In this document: positions 8,926-17,511 of the stretch, one piece after another
Position numbering within the stretch: the first letter of the stretch is position 1
Layout of the letters: the number at the start of each line of letters is the position of its first letter
Assembly (NCBI RefSeq): GCF_018449515.1
Contig: NZ_JAAVUQ010000015.1
Location: 62,001 to 126,000 of the forward strand
Direction: 5' to 3'
Length of the DNA stretch: 64,000 nucleotides
Source: Caballeronia sp. dw_19
Lineage (GTDB): Bacteria; Pseudomonadota; Gammaproteobacteria; Burkholderiales; Burkholderiaceae
The notes under the pieces: generated by a model
Told to the model about the DNA's origin: nothing
Databases searched by the model: none
What the model saw: the letters and a program-made list of their open reading frames with translations, nothing else
Made by a program: the position numbers and the translations under genes

Positions 8926-9693
8926 TCAGGTCGCGTAATCTGGATAGTCTCTGTCAGCTTTCCGGCGGAAGGCGGCCCACTCGAGCGAAGCAGCCGGCGA
9001 CCAGCTGTCCGCAGAATAGATACGGGTACCCAGCTTCGTTAGATCTTCACGTAACATCAGCGGTATTTCTGTGACGTCGTCGGCGAGCTGGGCCGCAAGC
9101 TGGATATGGCAGGCGCGCTCAAGGCGCGTCATCAGCGCAAATGCCTCGCCGATCGTATGCCCCGCAGTCAGCGTGCCGTGATTGCGCATGAACAACACAC
9201 TTCCATTGTTGAGTGCATCGACGAGCTTCCGGCATTCAGCATCGTCGAGATCCGCCCCACCATAGTCGTAGTAGCGCACATGGCTCGAAAGGATGACGGC
9301 GCTTTGCGAAATCGGCAGCAGTCCGGCCTTCTGGATTGACACACCTGTACCTGCCACGGAATGTAAGTGCATGATGGCTCCGACTTCCGGGCGAGCTGCA
9401 AATATCGAACCGTGAATGTGGTCGGCAGCGGGATTGACACCATACCGGCTCTCGCTTAAGACCCTGCCGTGCGTATCGATCCTGACGAGTGACGATGCCG
9501 TGATTTCTTCAAAAAAGTAGCCGGCGGGATTCACGAGATACTGGTCGGTCGTTCCCGGTACACGCAGCGAAAAATGTGTGCCGAACATGTCATGCCAGCC
9601 GTTGGCGGCCGCCAGACGATAGGCCGCGGCCAGATCACAGCGAGCCTGCCATTCTTCGGCTGGAAAATCGTCCGATGGGCGATGGGTTTGCAT
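8926..9693 (-). CDS. Class II aldolase/adducin family protein
   Basis: Cytoplasmic metal-dependent aldolase-like enzyme of the AraD/FucA/adducin superfamily. Zinc-type ligands are seen as His109 and His111 (MHLHS) and His172 (RNHG). The stretch VNPAADHIHGSIFAARPEVG is the adducin-like variant, in which the catalytic Glu of fuculose aldolase is not in its usual place, so the reaction may differ from classical aldol cleavage. 255 aa is full length. GAGGATC precedes the ATG at 9693. It is the last gene of the long minus-strand operon, 22 bases after the TauD-like gene. Its product could cleave a hydroxylated carbon skeleton made by the oxygenases upstream. Confidence 0.9.
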   Translation of the reverse strand: MQTHRPSDDFPAEEWQARCDLAAAYRLAAANGWHDMFGTHFSLRVPGTTDQYLVNPAGYFFEEITASSLVRIDTHGRVLSESRYGVNPAADHIHGSIFAARPEVGAIMHLHSVAGTGVSIQKAGLLPISQSAVILSSHVRYYDYGGADLDDAECRKLVDALNNGSVLFMRNHGTLTAGHTIGEAFALMTRLERACHIQLAAQLADDVTEIPLMLREDLTKLGTRIYSADSWSPAASLEWAAFRRKADRDYPDYAT

Positions 9694-9715
9694 GATTGAT
9701 CCTCAGTGCCGTTTT

Positions 9716-10594
9716 TCACGCAATTGAAGGTGCCCGGACGCGATGCGGAACGTCATCACTAGCCACGAGCACGCGTTCCATGACACGTGGGAAGTCGCCG
9801 TAATCCTGAACGGCGTAGTGCAGCGTAGCGCGGTTATCCCAGAACGCGACGGACCCCTTTTCCCATTTGACGCGGACCTGATACTCGGGACGTGTGATTT
9901 CGCGACGGAGGCGTTCGATGAGCGCGTCGCTGTCCACTCGATCCCAACCGAGGACCGAGGGGTTCTGAAGGAAATTCACATAAAGCAGAAGCTCACCTGT
10001 TTCAGGATGGGTTCGGACCAGCGGGTGCGCGACGACAGGCTGATGTCGACCGACTTTTTGAAGTGCACTATGGTGGTCGTGTACGAGATGCAATGAATCG
10101 ATCGTCTGTTTCAGATCAGGTTCAAGTCCGGCGTAGACGGCGGCGCAATCGACCCAGATCGTATCGCCACCCACCTCGGGTATATGTATCGCTCGTAGAA
10201 TGCCGCCAAGCGCAGGGCGTATGTCCCAGCTCGTGTCGGTATGCCACGCGCCGAATCTCAGATTCTTGACTCGTTGCCGTGCTTCTACTGCGGAGATCAG
10301 GTCAATGCCGGGCTCGGCCCCGTCCGGTTTCGCGGTCGTCGGATGCAAATAGATGTCTCCAAACGCGCGCGCGAATGCCAGGTGTTGTTGCCGGGTTATC
10401 GGCTGATCGCGAAAAACCAGTACCTTGTGACGCAACAGAAGAGCACGTATCTCGTCCCGATTGGCCGGCGCAAGGGGCGTGCTCAGGTCTAGACCGGATA
10501 TCTCCGCACCCATGCGCGGTTGCAGTCGCCTCACCCTGAGCGATTCTGTAACAGCGGGTGCACTCACGTGGAGCTGGGCGTTATCAGTGTGCAT
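9716..10594 (-). CDS. TauD/TfdA-family 2-oxoglutarate-dependent dioxygenase (first copy)
   Basis: Fe(II)/2-oxoglutarate dioxygenase; relatives hydroxylate taurine, alkyl sulfates or 2,4-D. The iron ligands appear as His118-x-Asp120 (AWHTDTSW) and His259 (NRATLHYAVQDYG); Arg274 in the RVMERV segment would bind 2-oxoglutarate. The N-terminal AEISGLDLS and KVLVFRDQ motifs are typical. 292 aa is normal. It overlaps the preceding flavoprotein gene by 11 bases. A second, related but distinct family member lies two genes upstream, so two different substrates or two steps are likely. A sulfonate or sulfate ester substrate is suggested by the rhodanese in the operon, but this is inference. Confidence 0.93.
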   Translation of the reverse strand: MHTDNAQLHVSAPAVTESLRVRRLQPRMGAEISGLDLSTPLAPANRDEIRALLLRHKVLVFRDQPITRQQHLAFARAFGDIYLHPTTAKPDGAEPGIDLISAVEARQRVKNLRFGAWHTDTSWDIRPALGGILRAIHIPEVGGDTIWVDCAAVYAGLEPDLKQTIDSLHLVHDHHSALQKVGRHQPVVAHPLVRTHPETGELLLYVNFLQNPSVLGWDRVDSDALIERLRREITRPEYQVRVKWEKGSVAFWDNRATLHYAVQDYGDFPRVMERVLVASDDVPHRVRAPSIA

Positions 10595-11777
10595 GGGAGA
10601 TTCCGCTTGCGGCTTCGAGCAAGGCTTTTCCCACCGTAGTGGCGGCCTGATCAGGATGCTCGCGCATGGTCAGGAAACGGAGGTCGCGAAATTGGCGCTC
10701 AAGTGTCGACCCTCTGGAGAATGCCGTGGGCCCGACTACCCGGGCTGCGATATCGAGTACCTGGTTAGCAGCTTCAATCGCCTGATGCTTGGCGCCAATG
10801 GATGCGAGCCCGGCCGCGTGCTTATCATCAAGGGTCCACAGCCATGCGGCCTTGCGGTATAACGCCCGTGCTCCGTCGATCGCGAAATGTAGGCGCCCGA
10901 CGTGTCGCTGAGCATGGGGATCGGTCGCGGTCGAGCGCCGGTTGACTGCCAGAAGCACCGAGTCCAGCAGCCCCTGCGCGGCCCCGACGTATTGGGCGGC
11001 AAAGCCGAGGTCTGCCTTGACCGACCAGTTGCTGTCGAGGTGTGCATTCGGCTTGCCGATCATCTGATTCCATGCAATCTGGCATTGATCGAACCGGACG
11101 GTTGGACTGACCGCGGAGCGCATACCGGGAGCGTTCCACGACTGCTCAACGAACGACACGCCCGGAGCATCGGCCTTCACGACGAGCGCGATCCGTTCAC
11201 CGTCGGTCACGGCCACTGGCGAGCGCGTACTGGTCAGATCAGTAACACCCGCATCGGCGAGTACCAACAGCCAGGTAGATGCACCAGCCAGCGTCGCGTA
11301 ATTTTTTACGCCGGTGAGCGTCCAGCCTGTATCAGTCACCTGGGCAACCGATTCGTTGCGAGATCCTCGCGCGGTACGCCCCGGCTCGCTACTTAGCGTC
11401 GTCATCAAGGCTCCGTGGCTGACTACATCGCCCAGTATGTCGCGACGCTGGGCGCTCGTACCGAGCCGGTCCATGAAGTGCGCGGCATGGCAATGCACCT
11501 GCAAGCAGTGACTGGTTGGCAGGCAGACCTGCGCGATCTGCTCGAGAGCGAGCAGATAGAGCAGTGGATCGTCGCTTTCGATGCCGCTGCCATGGCCGCC
11601 CAGATCCTTGCCGATGACGAGCGTCAGAAGTCCTGCTGAGCGCAGATCGGCGAGATTCTCCACCGGTAAGGCCGCATCTGTGTCCAGGCTGGCCGCGCGT
11701 GACGCAAAAGCCTCACGGGCGAGCGTGCCAGCCAGATCGCTCAGCTGTTGCTGCTCATTAGTCAAGGAGAGGTTCAT
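10584..11777 (-). CDS. Acyl-CoA dehydrogenase-like flavoprotein (SfnB/DszC-like group)
   Basis: FAD/FMN-using protein of the acyl-CoA dehydrogenase fold. The N terminus MNLSLTNEQQQLSDLAGTLA and the central TGVKNYATLAG ... VSFVEQSWNAPGMRS pattern match. The C-terminal helical domain includes VAAQ-type segments (FAAQYVGAAQGLLDSVL) and a late VVGPTAFSRGSTLERQFRDLRFLTM. The group includes SfnB and DszC-like monooxygenases of organosulfur metabolism as well as true dehydrogenases. I do not see an obvious acyl-CoA catalytic Glu, which favours an oxygenase role (inference). The ATG at 11777 overlaps the upstream TauD stop as ATGA; 397 aa is full length. Confidence 0.82.
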   Translation of the reverse strand: MNLSLTNEQQQLSDLAGTLAREAFASRAASLDTDAALPVENLADLRSAGLLTLVIGKDLGGHGSGIESDDPLLYLLALEQIAQVCLPTSHCLQVHCHAAHFMDRLGTSAQRRDILGDVVSHGALMTTLSSEPGRTARGSRNESVAQVTDTGWTLTGVKNYATLAGASTWLLVLADAGVTDLTSTRSPVAVTDGERIALVVKADAPGVSFVEQSWNAPGMRSAVSPTVRFDQCQIAWNQMIGKPNAHLDSNWSVKADLGFAAQYVGAAQGLLDSVLLAVNRRSTATDPHAQRHVGRLHFAIDGARALYRKAAWLWTLDDKHAAGLASIGAKHQAIEAANQVLDIAARVVGPTAFSRGSTLERQFRDLRFLTMREHPDQAATTVGKALLEAASGISHAH

Positions 11778-12691
11778 GCCGCCGCCGAACTCCGGGTGAT
11801 GCTCACGCGCCCGTCGGTTGACGTAGCTGGTGTTCCAGCCACGGTAACCCGGCGTACGATGCGTTCCGCCTGGCCATAATCGTCGACTGCCTTGTGCAGG
11901 GTTGCGCGGTTGTCCCAGATCGCCACATCGCCCTGGGTCCAACGCCAGCGGACGATATTTTCATCGGCAGTGGCGTGGTTGTTGAGGATGGCGAGCAGGT
12001 GTGCGGAGTCCGCACTGTTGAACCCGACGATGCGTTTGACAAAATGCCCGAGCAAGAGCGTACGCTCGCCAGTCTCTGGATGGACGCTGACCACAGGATG
12101 CTCGGTTTCGACGACTTCTCGTCGCGAGAGCTGCTGATGGAATGCGTCAGCCTTGGCCGATCCCGCAGGAATCAGTGCGCTGTAGTCGAATACGTTACTG
12201 TGAAGTGCCCATAACTGATCCACGAATTCCTTGAATAACGCAGGAAGATTCTCATAGGCCGTTGCAGTGTTGGCCCAAAGCGTATCGCCCCCCAATGGCG
12301 GAATCTTTACGCCGCGCAGTACCGAGAGTTGAGGGTAGGCGTTCAGAAAAGTCAGGTCGGTGTGCCACGTACTCGAGCGCGTATCGCGGCTATCGAGGTT
12401 GAGCGTCGCACGCGTGCCTGCGAGCGGGTCGCGTGCCGGATGCGGCAGCAGGGTGCCCAGGCGTGCGGTGAACGCTTCGTGCGACGCTTCGTCCAGGTGA
12501 ACCTGTCCGCGAAAGAAGATCACCTTGTAGCGCAACAATGCCTGACGGATGGATGCGATCGCGGGCTCGGGCAGCTCGCCGCCGAGCGTGACGCCGTGGA
12601 TGACCGCGCCGGTGCGAACGGTCAACGGCTCGATGTCGAGCGGCGCTCGGAATTCGTTGCTAGAGGTCGGATGTTCAATGATCTGAGGCAT
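11774..12691 (-). CDS. TauD/TfdA-family 2-oxoglutarate-dependent dioxygenase (second copy)
   Basis: Fe(II)/2-oxoglutarate dioxygenase, 305 aa. Iron ligands His110-x-Asp112 (TWHTDLTF) and His266 (NRATLHKAVDDYG), followed by an Arg-rich C-terminal strand (RIVRRVTVAG). RTGAVIHGVTLGGEL and KVIFFRGQ are the usual first strands. It shares the fold but not high identity with the 9.7-kb copy, so it is not a recent duplication. It lies 38 bases after the FAD-protein gene and overlaps the flavoprotein start by four bases, which means it is translated with it. Taurine/alkylsulfonate-type cleavage would release sulfite; the rhodanese two genes upstream would fit sulfur handling. Confidence 0.93.
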   Translation of the reverse strand: MPQIIEHPTSSNEFRAPLDIEPLTVRTGAVIHGVTLGGELPEPAIASIRQALLRYKVIFFRGQVHLDEASHEAFTARLGTLLPHPARDPLAGTRATLNLDSRDTRSSTWHTDLTFLNAYPQLSVLRGVKIPPLGGDTLWANTATAYENLPALFKEFVDQLWALHSNVFDYSALIPAGSAKADAFHQQLSRREVVETEHPVVSVHPETGERTLLLGHFVKRIVGFNSADSAHLLAILNNHATADENIVRWRWTQGDVAIWDNRATLHKAVDDYGQAERIVRRVTVAGTPATSTDGRVSITRSSAAA

Positions 12692-12729
12692 GATAGATAT
12701 CGGTTCAAGTGAGGGAACAGGACGGCTGG

Positions 12730-14160
12730 TCAGGTATCTGACGACTCTGGCGCGACCACCGAATGCGCATAGGCCGCATACGACAATTCGTCGTCGACAC
12801 TGGCAGTCAACCGTTGGACGTGCTGGTCGATGTCGCCCAGAAACAAGTCGCGCACGATATGGCGCACAAGCCGTGGCACGCCCGCCCGGATACTGCCGAC
12901 ATCACCGACGTGGCGACCGAAGCTGGCGATTGCCGCGAAATTGAAGCAGTAGATCTGGCGCACCCACGGCTCCGCGCCCGGTGTGCGCTCCAGGAACTGG
13001 TAGCCCGGGCCGAGATAGGGCGACAGCGCGGTCGGACGGTCCTGCTCATCGGCCAGCGCCGGATATCGATCGCGCCACAGCGCGATCAAGGGCAAGATTG
13101 CTGCGAGTTCCTGACGCAGGCTCACGTCGGTTCGATATCCGGTACCTGCGACGACCTTGTCGGCGCGAACGGTGGCGCCTTGCGTAAGGATTTCGACGGC
13201 GTCGTCGCGCCACTGAGCGCTCAGATCGGTACTTCCCAGGTGTAGGTGGAAGTTGTCGAACCGCGTGGCGCGCGCCACTACCTCCGGCGTCGGCCCGGGA
13301 GAACGCTCGCGAAAATGCCACGCCAATTTCCAGCGAACCGCGTCCGGCAGGTGATAGAAATTTTCCTGCGCGCCCGGATAGTTCAGCGTCGCCATATTCG
13401 ACGAAGGGGCGAGCCGCGCCGCCCGGCAAAACAGGTGGACATTCTTCGCGCCGGCCTCGAGCGCGGTGCCCGCCGCATCGAAGGCAGCGGACGCTGCGCC
13501 AACGATGGCCACGGTCCTGCCGCGCAGCGCAGCAAAGTCGATCGGGTCGTCCGTATGGGCGATCGTATGAGCTGGAAGTTTAGCGAGGACTGGCGGAACG
13601 AACGGTTCACCGCTACCGGCGATGCCGGTAGCGAGCACGATCCTGCGGCAGGTCTCCGTCACCGGCTGTCCGTCCCTCTCGAGATGTACGCGCAGGCGCT
13701 GGCCATCGCGCTCGATACGCACGAGACGCGTCCCGTGGCGCACGTCCACTTCGGTAATCTCCCTCAGCCAGTCCAGATAGTCGGCCCATGCCGTTGTCGG
13801 AATGCGCGCGAGTTCGTCGTAGGCGAGGCGGCCGGCGGTGGCTTCATACCAGGCCTGAAATGTGAGCGACGGAATCCCGAGGTCGGGGCCCAGATTGGCT
13901 TTCGCGGTTCTTAGGTTGAGCATGCGCGCCTTCGCGCGCCAACTGCCGGTGCGTGCAGGCCGTTGTGACTCGATGACGCTGGTGCGCCGCACGCCGGCGC
14001 GGCGCAACGCGAATGCGATAGCGACGCCGCTCTGGCCGCCGCCAACGATCAGCACGTCGTGATCGGCGTGGGCAACATCGGGTATCCAGTTTTCCGGTTC
14101 GCTGCCAAGCAGCCTCAGCTCCTCGCTGACGCGGGCGTTAAGGTGTGAAAGGGGGGTCAT
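12730..14160 (-). CDS. FAD/NAD(P)-binding monooxygenase-like oxidoreductase
   Basis: Two-dinucleotide-binding flavoprotein related to flavin-containing and lysine/ornithine N-hydroxylase-like monooxygenases. The FAD-binding motif is VLIVGGGQSGVA (Gly40-Gly45). A second Rossmann motif, TVAIVGAASAAFDAAG, would bind NADPH, and RIVLATGIAGSGEP is the ATG motif typical of the class. 476 aa from the ATG at 14160, which overlaps the rhodanese stop by four bases (ATGA). A longer upstream frame is arginine-rich and is a shadow of the rhodanese gene. It could oxygenate a sulfur or nitrogen atom of the operon's substrate; the family often acts on soft nucleophiles. Confidence 0.87.
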   Translation of the reverse strand: MTPLSHLNARVSEELRLLGSEPENWIPDVAHADHDVLIVGGGQSGVAIAFALRRAGVRRTSVIESQRPARTGSWRAKARMLNLRTAKANLGPDLGIPSLTFQAWYEATAGRLAYDELARIPTTAWADYLDWLREITEVDVRHGTRLVRIERDGQRLRVHLERDGQPVTETCRRIVLATGIAGSGEPFVPPVLAKLPAHTIAHTDDPIDFAALRGRTVAIVGAASAAFDAAGTALEAGAKNVHLFCRAARLAPSSNMATLNYPGAQENFYHLPDAVRWKLAWHFRERSPGPTPEVVARATRFDNFHLHLGSTDLSAQWRDDAVEILTQGATVRADKVVAGTGYRTDVSLRQELAAILPLIALWRDRYPALADEQDRPTALSPYLGPGYQFLERTPGAEPWVRQIYCFNFAAIASFGRHVGDVGSIRAGVPRLVRHIVRDLFLGDIDQHVQRLTASVDDELSYAAYAHSVVAPESSDT

Positions 14161-15878
14161 TGATGGTTTATTCTCTTCATCTGCGTGAGGGCATTGAAAT
14201 CGGGATCGTGTTCGACCTGCCGCACGAGGTCGATTTCCCAGTCGAGATAGGCGCGCACATGCGCAAGCACGTCGCCGCCGCGGGCTTGAGGGCCGATCCA
14301 CACATCCGGGAACGGGTTGACGGGAATCGGGGTGTCGCGTTCGACAGGAAGATCCGCGCTGACCCACGCGCGGTTGCCGCCGGCCAGCACCCGCACTTGT
14401 GGGGTGGTCCCCGAGCGAGTGTCACCGCCGCGCGTATTTGTGTCCGGCGATTCATGCCGTTCGTTCCATTCGCGCCATGCGAGTGCAGCGAGGCCGCCGT
14501 CTTCGGACGTAACGATCAACGTTTGCGTCGGCTCGATTGTGGCCAGCGCGCTCTGCAGGTCCTCGCGCAACAGCCAACGCGCGCCAGGCAGATGCGCCGT
14601 GCGATACGCTGTGCTGCGGGACAGGTCCAGAATCGTCACGTCTGCGGGGTGGGTTGCTAGTTCGCGCGCGAGTTCGGCGGCCGTCATGCTGGCGTGCGCC
14701 GGGATGTCGAACGTCAATGTGACGGTACCGCTGGCGGCAGGTGTAACGGCGACATCGGAATAACGAAGCAGTGCCACTTCAAAGCCGCCGAGACCGGCGA
14801 GCCAATGTGCGGTCATACGGGCACGCACGAGATCATCGTCGTCGACAAGCACGATGCGCGCGCCTATCACGGGTGCATGGAGGTCGATCTCCTGGATCAG
14901 TTGCCCGCCGGCAATATTGATGGACCCGGGCAGGTGGGCCTCGCCGAACGACACCGCGTCGCGCAGGTCGAGCGTGTACAGCGTGCGCGCGGGGTCGCCG
15001 CGCCACGCGTCGTGCCGTTGCACGTCGATGCGTCCGGCTGAGGGGATCGCGTGCGCGGCCGCGGCACTCGCCCACGACAACGCCGTAGCCGACGGAGCGC
15101 GCGCATGGCGGCTGGCGCCGTGTTCGAGCGCGTGGCCGCGCACCCGCATGCCGCCAGTGCCATTGCGCAACGCATACACTGGATTGGGCACACCAGCGTC
15201 AATCAGCGATTGCGCACCGATGATGCTGCGCGTACGACCGCCGCAGGCGACCACGATGGTTGTTTCGTTATCCGGCACAAGATCGCGCACTACGCGTACC
15301 AGGTCCGCGCCTGGCACATGGATCGCACCCGGCACGGTGGCGTTTCGATATTCGTCATGCGTGCGGCTGTCCAGGATGATGCGCCGGGCGGTTGGGTCGT
15401 TGGACAACGAGTCGAAATCGACCGACGGTGTTTGCTTCGCATGCTCGACACACTCGGCGAACGCCTTGCTGCGTACGTTGAAACCTTCGTAGACGGGCCG
15501 GCCGTCTCGCTGCCACTGCTGCACGCCGCCAGCGAGCAGCGCAATGTCGGTATAACCGAGCGCGCCGAGCCGGGCGGCCGCACCGGTAGCGAGCGTTTCG
15601 TCGGCATCGACAATGACGATCGGCACGTCCCTGCGAGGTAACCGCGCCACAGCTTCCAGCTCGAGCCGGTTGTGCGACAGGTTGCTGGAAAAGATCAGAT
15701 GGGCTGCCGAGAACGCCAGCGTCTCGCGCACATCGATCACAGCGAGTTCGGTGCCTTGCACAGCGGCTGCTTGCGCCAGACGCGCGCGTAGCCGCTCACC
15801 GTTGATGCGGGCGAACGGTGTTGCCGCGTCGCTGGGGTGATCGTGCGTGCTGACTGTGAAATCAGGTGTTTGGGTCAT
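14157..15878 (-). CDS. Four-domain rhodanese-like sulfurtransferase
   Basis: Cytoplasmic protein of about 573 aa made of four tandem rhodanese domains. Each has the opening pattern (LAVIDVRETLAFSAAHL; RIILDSRTHDEYRNATVPGA; TLDLRDAVSFGEAHLPGS; TILDLSRSTAYRTAHLPGA). Only domain 2 keeps an active-site cysteine (VVACGGRTRS, Cys212). The equivalent loops of domains 1, 3 and 4 read VDADETLATG, VDDDDLVRAR and VTSEDGGLAA, so they should be structural or regulatory. A C-terminal extension of about 60 residues ends in DWEIDLVRQVEHDPDFNAL. The ATG at 15878 lies 4 bases after the transporter SBP stop. Sulfur transfer to cyanide, thiols or a carrier is the family role. Confidence 0.9.
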   Translation of the reverse strand: MTQTPDFTVSTHDHPSDAATPFARINGERLRARLAQAAAVQGTELAVIDVRETLAFSAAHLIFSSNLSHNRLELEAVARLPRRDVPIVIVDADETLATGAAARLGALGYTDIALLAGGVQQWQRDGRPVYEGFNVRSKAFAECVEHAKQTPSVDFDSLSNDPTARRIILDSRTHDEYRNATVPGAIHVPGADLVRVVRDLVPDNETTIVVACGGRTRSIIGAQSLIDAGVPNPVYALRNGTGGMRVRGHALEHGASRHARAPSATALSWASAAAAHAIPSAGRIDVQRHDAWRGDPARTLYTLDLRDAVSFGEAHLPGSINIAGGQLIQEIDLHAPVIGARIVLVDDDDLVRARMTAHWLAGLGGFEVALLRYSDVAVTPAASGTVTLTFDIPAHASMTAAELARELATHPADVTILDLSRSTAYRTAHLPGARWLLREDLQSALATIEPTQTLIVTSEDGGLAALAWREWNERHESPDTNTRGGDTRSGTTPQVRVLAGGNRAWVSADLPVERDTPIPVNPFPDVWIGPQARGGDVLAHVRAYLDWEIDLVRQVEHDPDFNALTQMKRINHQ

Positions 15879-15882
15879 GGCT

Positions 15883-17454
15883 TCAGCTCCAGTGGGCATC
15901 GACGAAATTCAGCGCCGCCGTGCCTTCCGTCGGGCGCCACGTGAGCGCCTGCTTGTGCCCGTAAATCCGGTGAATTTCGGACAGATAGACTGCCGCTGCA
16001 TCGTCATGAAGAATCCGGTCTATGCGCTCGAACAGGCGCCCGCGTGCCACGTTACCGACGGTTTGCGAGGCCTCTTCAAACAACGACTCGACTTCCGGGT
16101 TGCTGTAGTCGGACCAGGTGCCCGAGCGCACGTACAGGCCGCCCACCGGATGGGCCGGATCGTAGATGGCATTGGCCACCATCTGCACAGTCATCGGCCG
16201 CGTGCGGCGTGTGTCGTTCCACAGGATCCAGGTTGCATAGTCGACAACCTGGATCTGGGCCTGCACGCCAACCTGTGCCCAATAGGCGGCGACGGCTTCG
16301 GAGATTTCGCGCGGAAACTGCGACGAGATCATCAGCTTTGTCTGGAAGCCGCGCGGAAACCCGGCCTGGGCGAGTAGCGCGCGCGCCTTCGCCGGATCGT
16401 ACGGATACGGCTGCAGCGAGCGGTCCGCGCCATACGGGTAGTGGCGCGAGATGCCGCTGGCAAGCGGCTCACCGATGCCCTGCAATACCGTCTTGACGAA
16501 CGCGTCCTTGTCGATCGCATAGTTCAGCGCCTGGCGCACTTCGCGATGGTGCGTCGGCAGCGCGGGGTCGGTGGTGTAAGGCCGCACGAAAAGCGGCGCG
16601 GCAACCGGGTTCGTGATCGCGGTGAATGCGCGGTTCGCGTTCAGGCGCGCGAAGTCTTGCGCTGGAACACCTTCAACCAGGTCGACCTCGCCCGCGAGCA
16701 GCGCGTTGATCCGGTTGCTGTCGTCCTTGATTGCTCGGAACACGATCCGTTTGATGGCAGGTTTTTCGCCCCAGTAATCGTCGAAGCGTTCGAGTTCGAG
16801 TTGGCTGCCGTCCTGCGCCAGCGACTTGACCCGATACGGTCCGCTTGCAATCGGGCTGCGGGCGAAGAACTGGACTGCGGGCTGCCCGGAACCGTAGCGA
16901 TGTGGAATGATCGGGAGATAGCCGGCGAGCTTGTTCTGGAACGCGCCGTCATGCGCCTTGAGCCTGAACCGCACCGTCAGAGGATCGATTACGTCGATGC
17001 CGTCGACATAAGGCGCAAAGTACGGCCGCCGTGCGCTACGTGTGTCCGGGTCAAGGGCGAACTCCATGGTGAACTTTACGTCTGCGGCACCTAGTGTGCC
17101 GCCATCGTGAAACTTGACCCCTGGTCGCAACCGGTAGACATATGCGAGCCCGTCGGCTGCTACCTCGACAGAAGTGGCGAGGCTCGGCGCGAGATTGCCG
17201 GAACGGTCGAACGCATAGAGGCGATCGAACACCGAGAGCGTGTAGCGGTCGGAATCGCCGGTGCCCGCGACAACACCATCCAGGTTTGCGAATCCCGCAT
17301 TGAGACCGATGACGATCGTGTCACGGTCGATCGCCGGTGCGGCGGGCTCGCCGGCCTCGGCGGGTAATCCACCAAGCGCAGCGATACCGCCAGCGGCTGC
17401 CTTGAGCAGCCGACGCCGGCGTTGGTTATGCAGGGAGACTTGCCGAATACCCAT
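15883..17454 (-). CDS. Peptide/nickel-type ABC transporter substrate-binding protein (SBP family 5)
   Basis: Periplasmic solute receptor of the DppA/OppA family. The N terminus MGIRQVSLHNQRRRRLLKAA is followed by an alanine/glycine segment, which looks like a Tat-type signal (Arg-Arg then hydrophobic core). Family motifs are LYAFDRSGNLAPSLATS, YRLRPGVKFHDGGTLGAADV and VRQALNYAIDKDAFV. About 523 aa is normal. It is followed by the rhodanese gene and preceded by the ATPase OppF-like gene, so the receptor gene lies last of the five transporter genes in transcription order. Family 5 receptors also bind glutathione, opines, nickel chelates and heme; the ligand here is unknown. Confidence 0.92.
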   Translation of the reverse strand: MGIRQVSLHNQRRRRLLKAAAGGIAALGGLPAEAGEPAAPAIDRDTIVIGLNAGFANLDGVVAGTGDSDRYTLSVFDRLYAFDRSGNLAPSLATSVEVAADGLAYVYRLRPGVKFHDGGTLGAADVKFTMEFALDPDTRSARRPYFAPYVDGIDVIDPLTVRFRLKAHDGAFQNKLAGYLPIIPHRYGSGQPAVQFFARSPIASGPYRVKSLAQDGSQLELERFDDYWGEKPAIKRIVFRAIKDDSNRINALLAGEVDLVEGVPAQDFARLNANRAFTAITNPVAAPLFVRPYTTDPALPTHHREVRQALNYAIDKDAFVKTVLQGIGEPLASGISRHYPYGADRSLQPYPYDPAKARALLAQAGFPRGFQTKLMISSQFPREISEAVAAYWAQVGVQAQIQVVDYATWILWNDTRRTRPMTVQMVANAIYDPAHPVGGLYVRSGTWSDYSNPEVESLFEEASQTVGNVARGRLFERIDRILHDDAAAVYLSEIHRIYGHKQALTWRPTEGTAALNFVDAHWS

Positions 17455-17511
17455 AACAGATCGAATCCTTGGACGAGGTCGGAATGGCGTTAACAGGGAC
17501 AACCAGGGACA

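Noticed and set aside
14161-14367. Upstream extension of the FAD oxidoreductase
   Set aside because: Arginine-rich and overlapping the rhodanese gene; the ATGA junction at 14157-14160 is the better start.
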